A stretch of DNA of 64,000 nt from Mercenaria mercenaria. Taxonomy: Eukaryota; Mollusca; Bivalvia; Venerida; Veneridae. Position numbers and translations under genes: made by a program. Below, piece after piece: positions 12,004 through 22,474 of this stretch. Location of the stretch: the NCBI RefSeq assembly GCF_021730395.1, contig NC_069378.1, positions 42,545,001 to 42,609,000 of the forward strand, read 5' to 3'. A model generated the notes under the pieces. It did not search any database. It had not been told where the DNA came from and saw nothing but the letters and a program-made list of their open reading frames with translations. How positions within the stretch are numbered: position 1 is the stretch's first letter; every line of letters begins with the position of its first letter.

Positions 12004-12951
12004 CTAACACTGCCTATTTGAATTTCGATACAAGACTTCTGCTGCTTCAGTGACTACTTCCTTGTTACTTCCAGCTGCATCACCGCATGCTTTTCGCTTG
12101 CCCCTTTTGGAACTTCCACTTAAGTAACGGTTATCTTCATCGTGAGGTTTGTGACCATTCTCCAGATTCTGGACCAAACTGCCATCAGACTTCTTGGCAG
12201 TCTTTGCCGCAGTTTTCTTCCTATGCTTATGCTGGCCTTTTCTTGGTGCTTTCTTGTGAAAGGGCTCCCCACAAATACCCTCAGTGCTGCAGGAACCTCC
12301 AGGTGTTACTTCTCTTGCCATAGGTTCACTGGAGCCTAAAACTGTATTCTCTTTGGATGCATCTGTTGACTGCACCACATAATCAGCTCCATTATCTACA
12401 TCTTCAGTGCTTTCAACAAACATATCTAATGAAGACTCTTCCATTGCTGGTGCAGTGACATCACAAGCTACCTCTCTGGCAGCTCCACAGCAAGGTTTTG
12501 GCAAGCATGGAATCTCCTTCCCTCCCATCACTATCACATTCTTACTTAGTAGTATATCTACTGGACCAGCTTCACTTCCTGCCAAAACGTCACAACCCAG
12601 GAATGCATCATTTTCTATGTCTGCTACCACCATTTCTGTCATCATCTGGACTTTCCCCATAGTAAGGTTAAATTCACCCTTTCCCAATGCTTTTTTCTTA
12701 CTGTCACTTGCACCAGGTAACCTTGATGGTCCTCTCAAAGATGGCCTCTCACCATCCCCCATCCTCTGGTACACCCTGTAAGACAAAATAGACCTTGGGG
12801 CCCTTGTATCTATGGTGAATGTCACAGGTTCGCTGTCAACCTCGCCCTGTACATACACACCTTCTCTATGTTCCCATTCAGCTTTATCACTGGTGGCAGC
12901 CTCCGACATGACATTTCTTGCTTGATTTATTGCTGTTTTGCCCTCTTTCAA
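12004..12951 (-). CDS. Retropepsin-like (protease) region of the LTR element
   Basis: A 315-residue open frame lies downstream of gag. The first third is retropepsin-like (VTFTIDT followed by SILSYRVYQRM, then a segment ending AFLGCDVL). The rest is acidic, then basic and lysine-rich (KHRKKTAAKTAKK), and has no known domain. In complete Gypsy elements the protease is followed by reverse transcriptase; that is not seen here. Confidence 0.6.
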   Translation of the reverse strand: MKEGKTAINQARNVMSEAATSDKAEWEHREGVYVQGEVDSEPVTFTIDTRAPRSILSYRVYQRMGDGERPSLRGPSRLPGASDSKKKALGKGEFNLTMGKVQMMTEMVVADIENDAFLGCDVLAGSEAGPVDILLSKNVIVMGGKEIPCLPKPCCGAAREVACDVTAPAMEESSLDMFVESTEDVDNGADYVVQSTDASKENTVLGSSEPMAREVTPGGSCSTEGICGEPFHKKAPRKGQHKHRKKTAAKTAKKSDGSLVQNLENGHKPHDEDNRYLSGSSKRGKRKACGDAAGSNKEVVTEAAEVLYRNSNRQC

Positions 12952-12968
12952 ACTACACGAAATCTTCT

Positions 12969-14615
12969 TTACATGGACCTCTCTCTGGGCGCAAGAGCCG
13001 GTCCCTTGTAGTTTAAAGGATCATCTGTTGTTGATTCCTGTGTGGCTACTGGAGAGTCACTCATGAAATTCTTGCTATCTCTGGAAGGACAGTCTCTTGC
13101 ATAGTGTCCCCTCTCATGACAACTGTAGCATTCAACATCACTTCTGGTTTGTCTATCCTTGGCTCGAGCAAAGGACTGTTCTAATCTCCCCACTCTCTCA
13201 ATGAGGCATTGTAATAGCTCCTCTTGAGTGTGCTTCTTCTCTACAGGTGTACCAAAGTCTGAACAGCTTGTGTTAAGGTCCAGCACCTTATCACTTGGTA
13301 CCCTGTTTATAATTTCTGTGTTGTGGTCTGGTTCCACTTCAAGCTCATAGAGGGAATCATCCTGGATCCTGTTTACATGTCGCTCACCATATCTGATACG
13401 CCTTTCATTCCTGTTAGTGTTATCTCTGGCATAATCAGGTTTCCAGCTAGAGTTCTCCTGTTTGTAAACATCAGCCTGTCTAGAACTATATCTGCCTTGC
13501 CTATCGTATCGGCAACCATTCTTTGTCTGTATCAAATTCACCACATGGTACACTGCTTCGTCGATATCCATGGGCTCTTTGTGATATTCGACCTCAAATT
13601 TCGTATCCTGGTCGAGGAGGCCATCAAGGAAACGTCTTACCAGGTCTTCGTCACGAATGTGTCTGTCCCTGTGTCCGTGGGCTTTGCCATAGAGACGTTT
13701 GAGCTCGGCTGCATATTCTTCCACCGTCTCACCATGCTTCTGGTTTCTACGGCTAAACTTGGCGGCAAATGACCTACTTGTTTCTATGACCCGGTATCGC
13801 CTTGTCAACTCGGACATCAGCTCACTATAGTTGTCCAATATTTCCACCGGTAACTGAGAGAAGACAAACTCACTGGCCTGCCCTTCAATCTTCGGAAGTA
13901 GATTATCCAGCTTATCTTCCTCAGTCCAGCCATAACGGTGTGCCATGGCCTCAAATTTTGAAGACCACACAGTCCAGTCCTCTTTGCCCGTGAATGGAGG
14001 AATTTTCACATCAGTGTATCTAGGCACGTGACCTCGTGCTTGCCAGGAACGTCCGTGTTCATGTCTAGGTTCAAACCTCTCATTCAGTGTACAATCATTA
14101 TATGCATGCCTGTTATGCATTCTGCTTTGAAAGGTCTGATTCTCGGGCATGGGCTCTGGGCAGCCATTGTTGACATTCTGGTCAAAGGGTGTCGCCCGAA
14201 AATCACCATTGCCTTGGTTTCTCAAACCTGCATGCCGCATGCGCCAAGGTACTTCACCGGCATATCCCATGTCATTTGTCTCGCGATCTGCTTGTAGACC
14301 TTGCCTCTGGTTTAGATTTTTGAACTCTGTTACAACATCTCTTAATACCCCCCTGACATCTCTCATCATTCTGCTTACTTGCTCTATTGCCGATCTTTCT
14401 TCATTTTCCTGTAAGTGCGATGTGTTAACTGCTACATCTGTTCTGTCGACGGTATGGTATGATGCCTCAGATAGCCTGTCATCCTCTAGCTCAGTACCTG
14501 TCATGTGTGACCTTTCATTCTGTTCTGCTTGCCTAAAGAAGATTTGGCCTTGACTGTCCACTGCCTGTGGCTCACATTCGTTGGAAGCTTGCATGATGAC
14601 TCGGGTTCGTATCAC
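12969..14615 (-). CDS. Gag region of the LTR element
   Basis: A 548-residue open frame. Residues of about 200-370 match the retrotransposon Gag capsid pattern (PPFTGKEDWTVWSSKFEAM, then ETVEEYAAELKRL). A CCHC zinc knuckle, CYSCHERGHYARDC, sits near residue 500. The N-terminal part is polar and low in recognisable domains. The family role is particle assembly and RNA packaging. The start is the first ATG after the primer-binding-like region. Confidence 0.8.
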   Translation of the reverse strand: MIRTRVIMQASNECEPQAVDSQGQIFFRQAEQNERSHMTGTELEDDRLSEASYHTVDRTDVAVNTSHLQENEERSAIEQVSRMMRDVRGVLRDVVTEFKNLNQRQGLQADRETNDMGYAGEVPWRMRHAGLRNQGNGDFRATPFDQNVNNGCPEPMPENQTFQSRMHNRHAYNDCTLNERFEPRHEHGRSWQARGHVPRYTDVKIPPFTGKEDWTVWSSKFEAMAHRYGWTEEDKLDNLLPKIEGQASEFVFSQLPVEILDNYSELMSELTRRYRVIETSRSFAAKFSRRNQKHGETVEEYAAELKRLYGKAHGHRDRHIRDEDLVRRFLDGLLDQDTKFEVEYHKEPMDIDEAVYHVVNLIQTKNGCRYDRQGRYSSRQADVYKQENSSWKPDYARDNTNRNERRIRYGERHVNRIQDDSLYELEVEPDHNTEIINRVPSDKVLDLNTSCSDFGTPVEKKHTQEELLQCLIERVGRLEQSFARAKDRQTRSDVECYSCHERGHYARDCPSRDSKNFMSDSPVATQESTTDDPLNYKGPALAPRERSM

Positions 14616-14666
14616 AGGATCCAGACGAAGTTTTCCTTGCTGAATCCCACCGCTGCCACCAAAAAT

Positions 14667-16311
14667 TGTTACGACTCAGGGGTGTTGCGGAGATGGGTAA
14701 GCTATGCGTACTGTAGAACTCTTGGTAAACTTTACTCAAGTAGTCGAAAGGGCAAATAGGGTATAGCCAGGTTGATTCAGTGTACCGTAAAACTAACTAA
14801 ACCAGAGAGACTAATAAGACCCAGGTTAACAGTTAATGAAATTTATTAATGTTGATATATCATACTCCAGAAAATACAGGTGAAGTCATCACATTAAACA
14901 AGCACATCTAACTGATAACAAACGTAGTCACAAATTCTTCTTGATAATAAATGTATTCATATATTGATAGTTAAATTCTGCCAGTATAAGTGCAAACTTG
15001 TCAAATAAGATTAAGACTGTTCCGGCTTTCCATAGTTTACAGGTAGCGAAGCGAGTTTCAATGAACTTTGAAAATGTTTTACAAATCAATACTGAGCACT
15101 TTTACAGGTACAAAATGCAAGATTTAATATACATCTCTTTTTAGATTAATCTATTTATGACTGATCTGGCGTTCCATAACTTGTAAATATTGATGCAGAT
15201 TCAAAGACACTGTTCAGCAACAGAAATTCCTTCTATAAAATATAGTCACTTATATTCTCAGTACTTTATATAAATCCATTAATTGCCTTTACTTTAAATA
15301 AGGCATGAATATGTAAATACATCTGTGTAGATAAAACTTGTAGAAATGTTACTAAATGAGGTATCAAAAAGGGCTTTTATAGACCAATGGCTTTTAATTA
15401 ATATAAATTCTGATTGCAGAGCAACTTTCTTACATCTATGTTCAGCATAGTGTTCATTTTAATGAAAATCTATTGAAACAAGCCAAACGTGGCTTTAGGT
15501 CTGAAAGTTTGAGCTGAAGTTATTGCAGATGGCCAAAATCGGGCCCTTTTATAGTTTTCCAGAGAAAGTGACCCAAAAAGGTTACCAAAACAGTAAAAAT
15601 GGGTTACTTTGGGTAAATTGACCAAATGGTTAGTGACCGACGGGTCACAGTGACCGAATGGTCACAGTGACCTAAAACGTTAAACTCTGCTGAATACTGC
15701 CGTATCATAAAAATGGCGACTTTAAATGGTGTAAGGATGAAAAGAACATCAAAATATGCACCATTGAGTTAATTCTAGCATGTACAAGTGGTTTAAACAT
15801 CTTAAAAGATGACAACGATAATTTATGTTGCTTAGTAACGGTAAATAGTCCAACAATGCAATGCGAATAAGGATGCATATCCTGTCAGGAAATGTGACAA
15901 ATTCAGAGAGTTATCATGAAAATATTGTGATTTATGCAAAATTCAGACTGTACAAAATGATGACACTTATCTTTAACAACAATTAAGTACTGTAGATTAA
16001 TTGTGCAAAGTCTATAATGATTCACATGTAGGAAAATGTTACAAAATCTGGATTAAATGTGCACCAGCCGAAACGGATGTCTCTCGGTAAATGTAAACAG
16101 AGTTCGGATAAGATTAAAACGAACATGGAGGTGTATAATATGAGTTTGGTCTGTCATATTATGTAGATCAACACATATGTGTACAATTCTGTGTTTCGTT
16201 ACTGTCAGCTTGTGAGGGAATGTCTCTTAAACAGTTCAAATCACAGCCAAGATCGATGACTTATTTTATAAAACATGAAAATGGTAAGTCCCCATTGTTC
16301 GAGTCGTTACA
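14667..16311 (-). repeat. 5' LTR (element on the minus strand)
   Basis: Near-identical partner of 8852-10497. It contains the same response-element palindromes at 15643-15655 and 15660-15672. Confidence 0.9.
15643..15672. promoter_or_regulatory. Two tandem estrogen-response-element palindromes in the 5' LTR
   Basis: GGTCACAGTGACC occurs twice, as in the other LTR. On the minus strand this LTR would drive transcription of the element. Confidence 0.55.
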
Positions 16312-16687
16312 ATATAACGACAAGCTATGCGCTTCCTCTGAAACCCATTCGATTCCATCAGAGGTTTGTCATAGTTCTGTGACGAGAGTTATCGTATGCA
16401 AGAGTGGTCGAAGCTTGGAATAGCATACTCCTTATTGCTTAGATAAACACTTTTCTGTGATTGTTTCCTGTCTTTTCTCACTTATCGGACAGAAAAATCT
16501 CTATTTTTAGCAGTGCTGGAAAATCTTATCTCACATGGGTTTATTCCACACTCCGCGTGGGAAGTACTTTCTTATTCTTACGCCTTACATCAAGGGAGGT
16601 AGATATATGTAAAATCACGAGATCGCTTACATAGAGTTGCTTTCCTTGGCGAGTACAAAATAACGCTTGTGTCAAAAATTGTAAACA

Positions 16688-19124
16688 ATGCATGATTTTT
16701 CGGTCGGGGACACTGTTCAAGTGGGATCGAATGGTGAGAAAGGTAAAATAACGGACATCGTTCGCCCACTAGGAACTAATTGCATGTACAAAGTGCAGTT
16801 ATTCAATGATGGACAAATTATAACGGTGGCAAAACATGAACTGGTGAAGGGTTTACCAGACTGTTTTTTTAACTTTGATAAACAAACAAACAAGAGAACT
16901 GCTACAGATACAGTGTCAAGAAATGAAGTCTACACAACATCTTCTAGTTCCATATTTCAGAGAAATGAAACAGATGTATTTGAAGATTCGATCTTGGATG
17001 ATTTTGACCTTACAGAGCTGAACAACCTGTTCTCCTTTGTTGACAACTCAAACATGCAATCCTTTGATCAGGCTCCTTATGTTGCAGAAAAGTTGTGTGA
17101 AATGCCTGCATTCAGCATTGAGTCTCCCACTGAATCTAAGCCTATTTTGCCATTACCAGCACAGGTTAGTTTGAATGATAAATCAAGTGAATTATTAGTA
17201 ACTGGCCTTGTACCAGTCTTGATTTGAGCAAGCTCCCTTTCTAAACTACAGGTATCATTGATCCACTGCCACATCTTAACACACTTGGCTTTGAAGTCCA
17301 TTTAAACAAATGCTTCACAGCAATAGAGCCTGAAAATGACAAATATATGTTTAGATGAATCAGCAAAAATGTATTAAAGACCCTGTTTCAAGTATAAATG
17401 TTAAAAATTTGCTACTATCTCTGTTCCTAGTACAGTTATTAACAAAATGGGTAATACATGTATGTTAATATAAGTTAGATCTAATACTTGCGTAAAAAGT
17501 ATTTTTTTCATATACATTTGTATAAAACTTATAGTGAAAAAAATGTGCAGCCAGACCGGGACTCGAACCCGGGGACTCGGAATACCGTTCTGATGCTCTA
17601 ACGATTGGACTTCCCGGCCGCCTACAGATTTTCTCCCCGTTTTAATATTCAAGTCCTTTACCGTGACATAAAAAAAAATGCTATATTTCACCAGGACTAT
17701 ATGGTATCCACTTGCTAGATGTTCATGTCAAAAAAGCGATTGGTAAATATTGTGTTCAAAATCTGTAACTTATCATATCTTTACTTATTAGGCCAATCGC
17801 TTTGTCAGACCTGAAATTGACCAGTACCTCTTAGAAAATGAAAACTCATCAACTAGAAGAAAAACATCAAGTCATCAAAAACTTCTTGAAAATTACCTCG
17901 CACTCCAGAATGAGCTTCGTCCAATTCACCAGATACCTGCATCAGAATTGGATGTACACATCTCTCAGTTTTTATCGGTGTTCGCCAAAAGAATGGGAAG
18001 GAGTATGAACCTGTAACATTAAGAAGTATGTTGAGTAGCTTTGAACGATATCTAAAGAGACACAATTATGGCATAAGTCTTATCACCGGCTATGAGTTTT
18101 CGAAGACCCGTGAAGTCCTAAAATGTAAACAAAAAGACTTAAAAAAGCAAGGTCGTGGTAAGAAACCACATGCTGCTGATGAAATCACTGACGAAGAAAT
18201 TGATCTGTTGTATGACGCCAAACAATTAGGGCCTGCATCACCGTCATCATTGATAAACACTCTATGGTTTAACAATACCCTGCATTTTGGAATGAGGGCT
18301 GGTGCTGCTGAGCACAGAAACTTATGCTGGGGAGATTTGAAGCTGCACTACGACGATGACTTGAAATGTGAATATATTGGGTATCACGAACGCCAAACCA
18401 AGACGCGCACTGGCGAAGATATTGGCAATGTCAGGGCATCAAATCCAAGAATGTATGCTACCGGAGACGAAAACAGATGCCCTGTAATGATTTACAAGAA
18501 ATATGCCAGTAAACGACCTTAAGGAATGCAAAATGATGACAGCCCCTTTTATCTAGCTACAGTAACAAATAGTGAGCTACCAGCTGAGCATGAAAGGTGG
18601 TTCATTTCACAGCCCATTGGAGATAACAAAATAAACAATCTTATGACAAAAATGACTGAAAAAGCTAACTTACCTAGTCGTAACAACAAACGCTTGACAA
18701 ACACCAGTGTCAGAAAGCATTTGTGCCAGAAACTTTTGAACAATAATGTTCCAGATGGTCAAGCAGCCCATGTAACTGGTCACAAAAATCCACATTCTCT
18801 AAACAACTACAGGAAGATCACTAACAGGCATCAGCAAAATATGTCCAGAATCGAATCTTGTCTTCAACTGACCAAGACTTGAAAGAGAATGTCATGCCAC
18901 AGCATAGTAACAATTTAAAACAGCCACAGGATCTCCACCATTCAGCACCAACAAGAAGCTCCCAAGTACACATATCCCAGGCACAACTTCAAGAAACATC
19001 CTCCTTCAACATTGACACCAACCGTGCACTGAGTTCCATTTTTGGAAATTCGAACATTTACGGAGGCACATTCAATATTTCTCTGCATATTGACCAACCA
19101 AAGAGGCCACGCATTGACCAGTGA
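16688..19124 (+). pseudogene. Crypton tyrosine recombinase (DUF3504-like), broken
   Basis: Exon 1 is 16688-17164 (159 codons) with a CAG|GTTAGT donor. Exon 2 begins at 17792 after TTATTAG, in phase 0. The N-terminus has a KOW/Tudor-like small beta segment (FSVGDTVQVGSNGEKGKITD). The recombinase follows: FGMRAGAAEHRNLCWGDL carries the first catalytic Arg, QTKTRTG the Lys region, NTSVRKH the HxxR box, VTGHKN the His and LNNYRKI the Tyr. The first His of HxxR appears as Thr. The C-terminus has the IFGNSNIYGGTFNI pattern seen in this family. The frame is broken by a frameshift near 17980, a TAA at 18520-18522 and a frameshift near 18855. Related domains were domesticated in ZMYM and QRICH1 proteins. 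This copy looks dead. Confidence 0.75.
17547..17622 (-). repeat. tRNA-like SINE head inside the Crypton intron
   Basis: On the minus strand there is an A-box-like AGTCCAATCGTTAGAGC and a perfect B box GGTTCGAGTCC in a GC-rich T arm (CCGGG / CCCGG). No sound anticodon stem or acceptor stem forms, so it is more likely the head of a SINE or a tRNA relic than a working tRNA gene. Confidence 0.45.
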
Positions 19125-19480
19125 TAGTTTTCAGCGTCGTTTATGTTGTTTTCACTGAATTCAGCTGTCTGAACTGCATGTATAATATGCCGTGTCTAAA
19201 AATAGCTCAAAACTAATCAATTCCGTATTTGACTCCCAACAGCATAATTCACTGTTAACAGTTGTTGTTACATTTCTTAACGCGTTTTCTTCTCCACTGT
19301 TATAAGTTAAACATTAAACACTGTTTAATCCGTTAATTTTCTTGAATTTGATAATTTACTGTTGACCTCGCTGTACACTCAAATCGATGATGTGTGATAA
19401 GGCTTCATTACGTTATGACTGTATGCGCGACATAAAATAGTTCCGTATTTTCATGCTTCTGTTGTGGTAAGTGAGAAATA

Positions 19481-19632
19481 GAATCCATCATTGGTGTTCG
19501 GTGAAGATCGAAAATCCCAACCCTCGGGCGCACCGCTCAAGTCTTAAACTCGGCACAGCCTCGTTTAAGACTTGAACGGTGCGCCCTAGGGTTGGGATTT
19601 TCTGATCTTAACCGAAGACCAATGATGGATTC
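19481..19632. repeat. Near-perfect 152-bp palindrome
   Basis: Arms of about 73 bp run from GAATCCATCATTGG to the mirrored CCAATGATGGATTC, with about six mismatches and a loop of a few bases. The GC-rich middle (GGGCGCACCG) stands out from its AT-rich surroundings. It is absent from copy 2. Confidence 0.9.
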
Positions 19633-19637
19633 TCTAT

Positions 19638-22474
19638 ATCTTTTATTTGTATATACAGAAACATTTTATCTAGGCGCTGAAATAAAACTTCTACAACAAT
19701 GACATAACTACTTACGATTCTACGGTTCCAAATAGCAAAAATGAGACATGATTGTATTATCGCGGTGTTCTAATTATAATAAGCAAATATTATGACATGT
19801 TGAGAAAGGATTCCAATTTGCTTTAATCATAAAATTATAATTACATTTTTGTCAAAGACGGTCACTGTAATTTACCGTTCTTACCTAGCCCTCTTTTCTC
19901 AAGATATTAAACTTTATGTGTGTCCGTTTTATTCAAGATCAAGCAAATATCTCCAGATATACTCGAATCTGATACCTTGATGCACTTCATTACAAAGTTC
20001 GACACGTACGGAATAATTTCAGAGGGGGAAAATTAAATTTTGATCATTTCTTAAAAGGCAAGGAAGCCTTTCAATAAGTAAATTTTATATGAAAGCCAAC
20101 CTCAAGCCTTTCATAATCCAGAAAGAATTTATTTTACTCGGATAGCTATTAAAAAAGCTATGGCAATTTGAAATTTAAGATAATGGCTGTGAGTGTAAGA
20201 TGTAAAACATGGTAATGTCTTTCATTTATAGAAATTATTTTACAGAAATAAGTCGTACAGTTCAGATATGTATCTAGAAATTTAATAAATCCGACATTTT
20301 GTTTTTTGTTGCCATGGAAACAAAATTGCCACTATTTTCATCAAATATTTAAATGCTCATAACTTTCTCTTTTTTAAGCAGATTTTGAAAATTATTCAAG
20401 AAATTCTAGCAGACGGAATTAACATATGAGAAACATTGCCTTTCCCTTTAAAATCGTTCGTCCATATTAACATAGTGTATTTTTGTACCATATAATTAAC
20501 AAATAAATAGCGACCTCCAGATGCATGTACATGGGCGGTAAGCAAAATGGACCGAAACGACGCGCTGGCCAATAAGCTGTCAAAATACAAAATGGTTTGA
20601 CCAATATATACGGTTTTATGGACTGTATGACGTCTTATACCGAAGGATGAGTGAAAAATGTACAGTCGGGTGTTATTAAATGTACAGTCATGCTTCAAAG
20701 ATGTAGGTCCATAAAGCATGTACTCATTGCGTAGTTTGTCTTTTATAAGGGATATCAATAAAGATGAAACAAAGTAAGACTTTTGTTAAAATAAAAGAAC
20801 TGTATGAATAAAGCTGTGTTTTCCATTGTCCTGTTTACTTTTTCCGAAAAATTGATATGTGTTTTCTTTCACCTTAGACTAGAGACGTACCCTAAACCCT
20901 CTTTACACAAGGGAAATAATCTGTTAAAAGGGTGAAATTGTTGAGTGAACACCGTTTGTGAATCATAATCCTGTCCATGCTATATAAATGCAGTGGAAAA
21001 CTAAGCCATGTTACCTGCTATAAATGATGACACAGTCATGCATCTAACAGTCCTAAAACTGTTTTCTTAGATTTTCTCATATTTTTAGATATTTTCCCAT
21101 ATTTTGACGCATACATATTGTTAGCAGAGATTGTTCTCTTTCCAGCAATAGATTTCTGTGTGTTTTAACTTTTATAACAATGTCGTCTGTTTGTTGACAA
21201 ATTTCTCCGCCCCCCCCCCCCCCCCCAAAAAATGCCACACTTTCCCTAGGGCATTAAAAGATTTGATCTTTACATATTTTTCTTCACTAAGTGCTGACCC
21301 TTGCAGTACTTATGCATGTTTTTTCATGCCAAGAGGTAAAAAGTGAACCTAAGCCTACAATAAAGTTTAGCAGAGTTGTCTCCATTTTTCCAAATATTTC
21401 ACCCAGTGTCATTGTTTTCAGCTCAAAATAACTCATATTTTTCAGAAATTGATATTTTAAGTATTATTTCAGACTGTTTTGCTTTGATGCATTTAGCTGC
21501 ACATATATCTAAAACGCTTATTTGAAGTTTTGTTTTTTTTAATTTAATGCCTACTAAAACTGGTTAATTGTAAATACAACATTAAGCTAATTACGTCATT
21601 TAAAATTTTCAACTCAGTGAAAATATGTTTCAATCTAGTTATGTAATATGAAAAATTAATTGAATAGCTTTATCAACTACTATAATTTTCATTTCCCTAA
21701 ATGACCGTTCTTTTCTTATTTCCATGCACAGTGAATATAAAACACACAAAAGAATCAAATTTTTGTAACCAAGTAAAAAAAATATAACCAGACTAAATAT
21801 ATACCTTTTGCAAATGGTTGGGTTTGGCATTCTAAGCAAGGATGTAACCGCTGGAGGAAGTATACTCTTGGTACGGTAATAACATACAAAACTAAGATCG
21901 CTAGAATTTATTTATTTTTTGTTCTTCTGCAGACAATATGGCTTTGATTCGGTTCCTTATTGCATCAAAATTACTAGGAATAAAGGCTAATTACAAATAT
22001 TGAATTTATATTCAATTTGCTAGACCTGTTTTTTTTTTCCTACAAATATATTATTTAATAACAGACATAGAACTACGTTTTGGAAAGCTTTGTTTACTGG
22101 TTTGCAGTAACAGATTGGCCTTCTTCAAACCCATGATTATTAATTTTAGTTGAAGTGAGCCGCAACACCGCCGCCAATTATGTATTTAACAGAAGGTAAG
22201 TACAAATAAAAAGGATATACTAGATAATAAACATATCAGGTTTTTACAAGTAAAAAAACATTGTTTACATTATACTGCACAACGCGTGATTATCACCTGT
22301 TTGTTTTGACGTTCTTTCCGTGCATATCTGCATGTCGTCTGCTAATAATAATATAATCGTAATAAGAATGCGTTATGAAACGTGCAAATAAAGGTGATGG
22401 CATGTAAATAAATACACACATCAAAAAAGCTCCCTCTGTTGAGAGTACGTTACAAATCATCATTACATACGACG
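19638..22474. other. Spacer upstream of gene B, shared with copy 2
   Basis: Aligns with 45480-48579 apart from small indels. It contains a C-homopolymer run at about 21210-21226. No supported gene. A long minus-strand open frame (20396-20758) is not preserved in copy 2. Just before gene B, the sequence matching the TATAAGG of gene D reads AAATAAAGG. Confidence 0.55.

Larger units (their letters stand above)
8852..16311 (-). mobile_element. Ty3/Gypsy-type LTR retroelement, young but incomplete
   Basis: Two LTRs of about 1.65 kb (8852-10497 and 14667-16311) enclose 4.17 kb. The LTRs begin TGTTACGAC and end GTCGTTACA. The target duplication is ATAT (8848-8851 and 16312-16315), and the matching site near 45335 in copy 2 is empty. 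Coding runs on the minus strand. A primer-binding-like stretch with GGTGGCAGCGG lies just inside the 5' LTR (about 14645-14663), and a polypurine tract (10501-10513 on the minus strand) abuts the 3' LTR. Gag and protease regions are recognisable. Reverse transcriptase, RNase H and integrase are not, so it looks non-autonomous. I counted about seven differences between the LTRs, indicating a recent insertion. Confidence 0.9.
16475..19637 (+). mobile_element. Crypton-type tyrosine-recombinase DNA transposon, degraded
   Basis: In copy 2 the flanks meet directly near 45480 (CCTGTCTT joined to ATCTTTTATTT), so about 3.16 kb is inserted here. It encodes a broken tyrosine recombinase of the Crypton/DUF3504 type. 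An 11-bp inverted pair, TTTCTCACTTA (left, about 16474) and TAAGTGAGAAA (right, about 19469), brackets the coding part. A 152-bp palindrome then fills the right end. Cryptons usually lack inverted ends, so the significance of the 11-bp pair is unclear, as is whether the palindrome belongs to the element. Confidence 0.7.

Noticed and set aside
13323-13772. Plus-strand open frame opposite the gag region
   Set aside because: Antisense shadow of a clearly coding minus-strand frame, with no domain of its own.
20396-20758. 120-codon minus-strand open frame
   Set aside because: The aligned region near 46000-46190 has indels that break the frame, and no known domain is visible.
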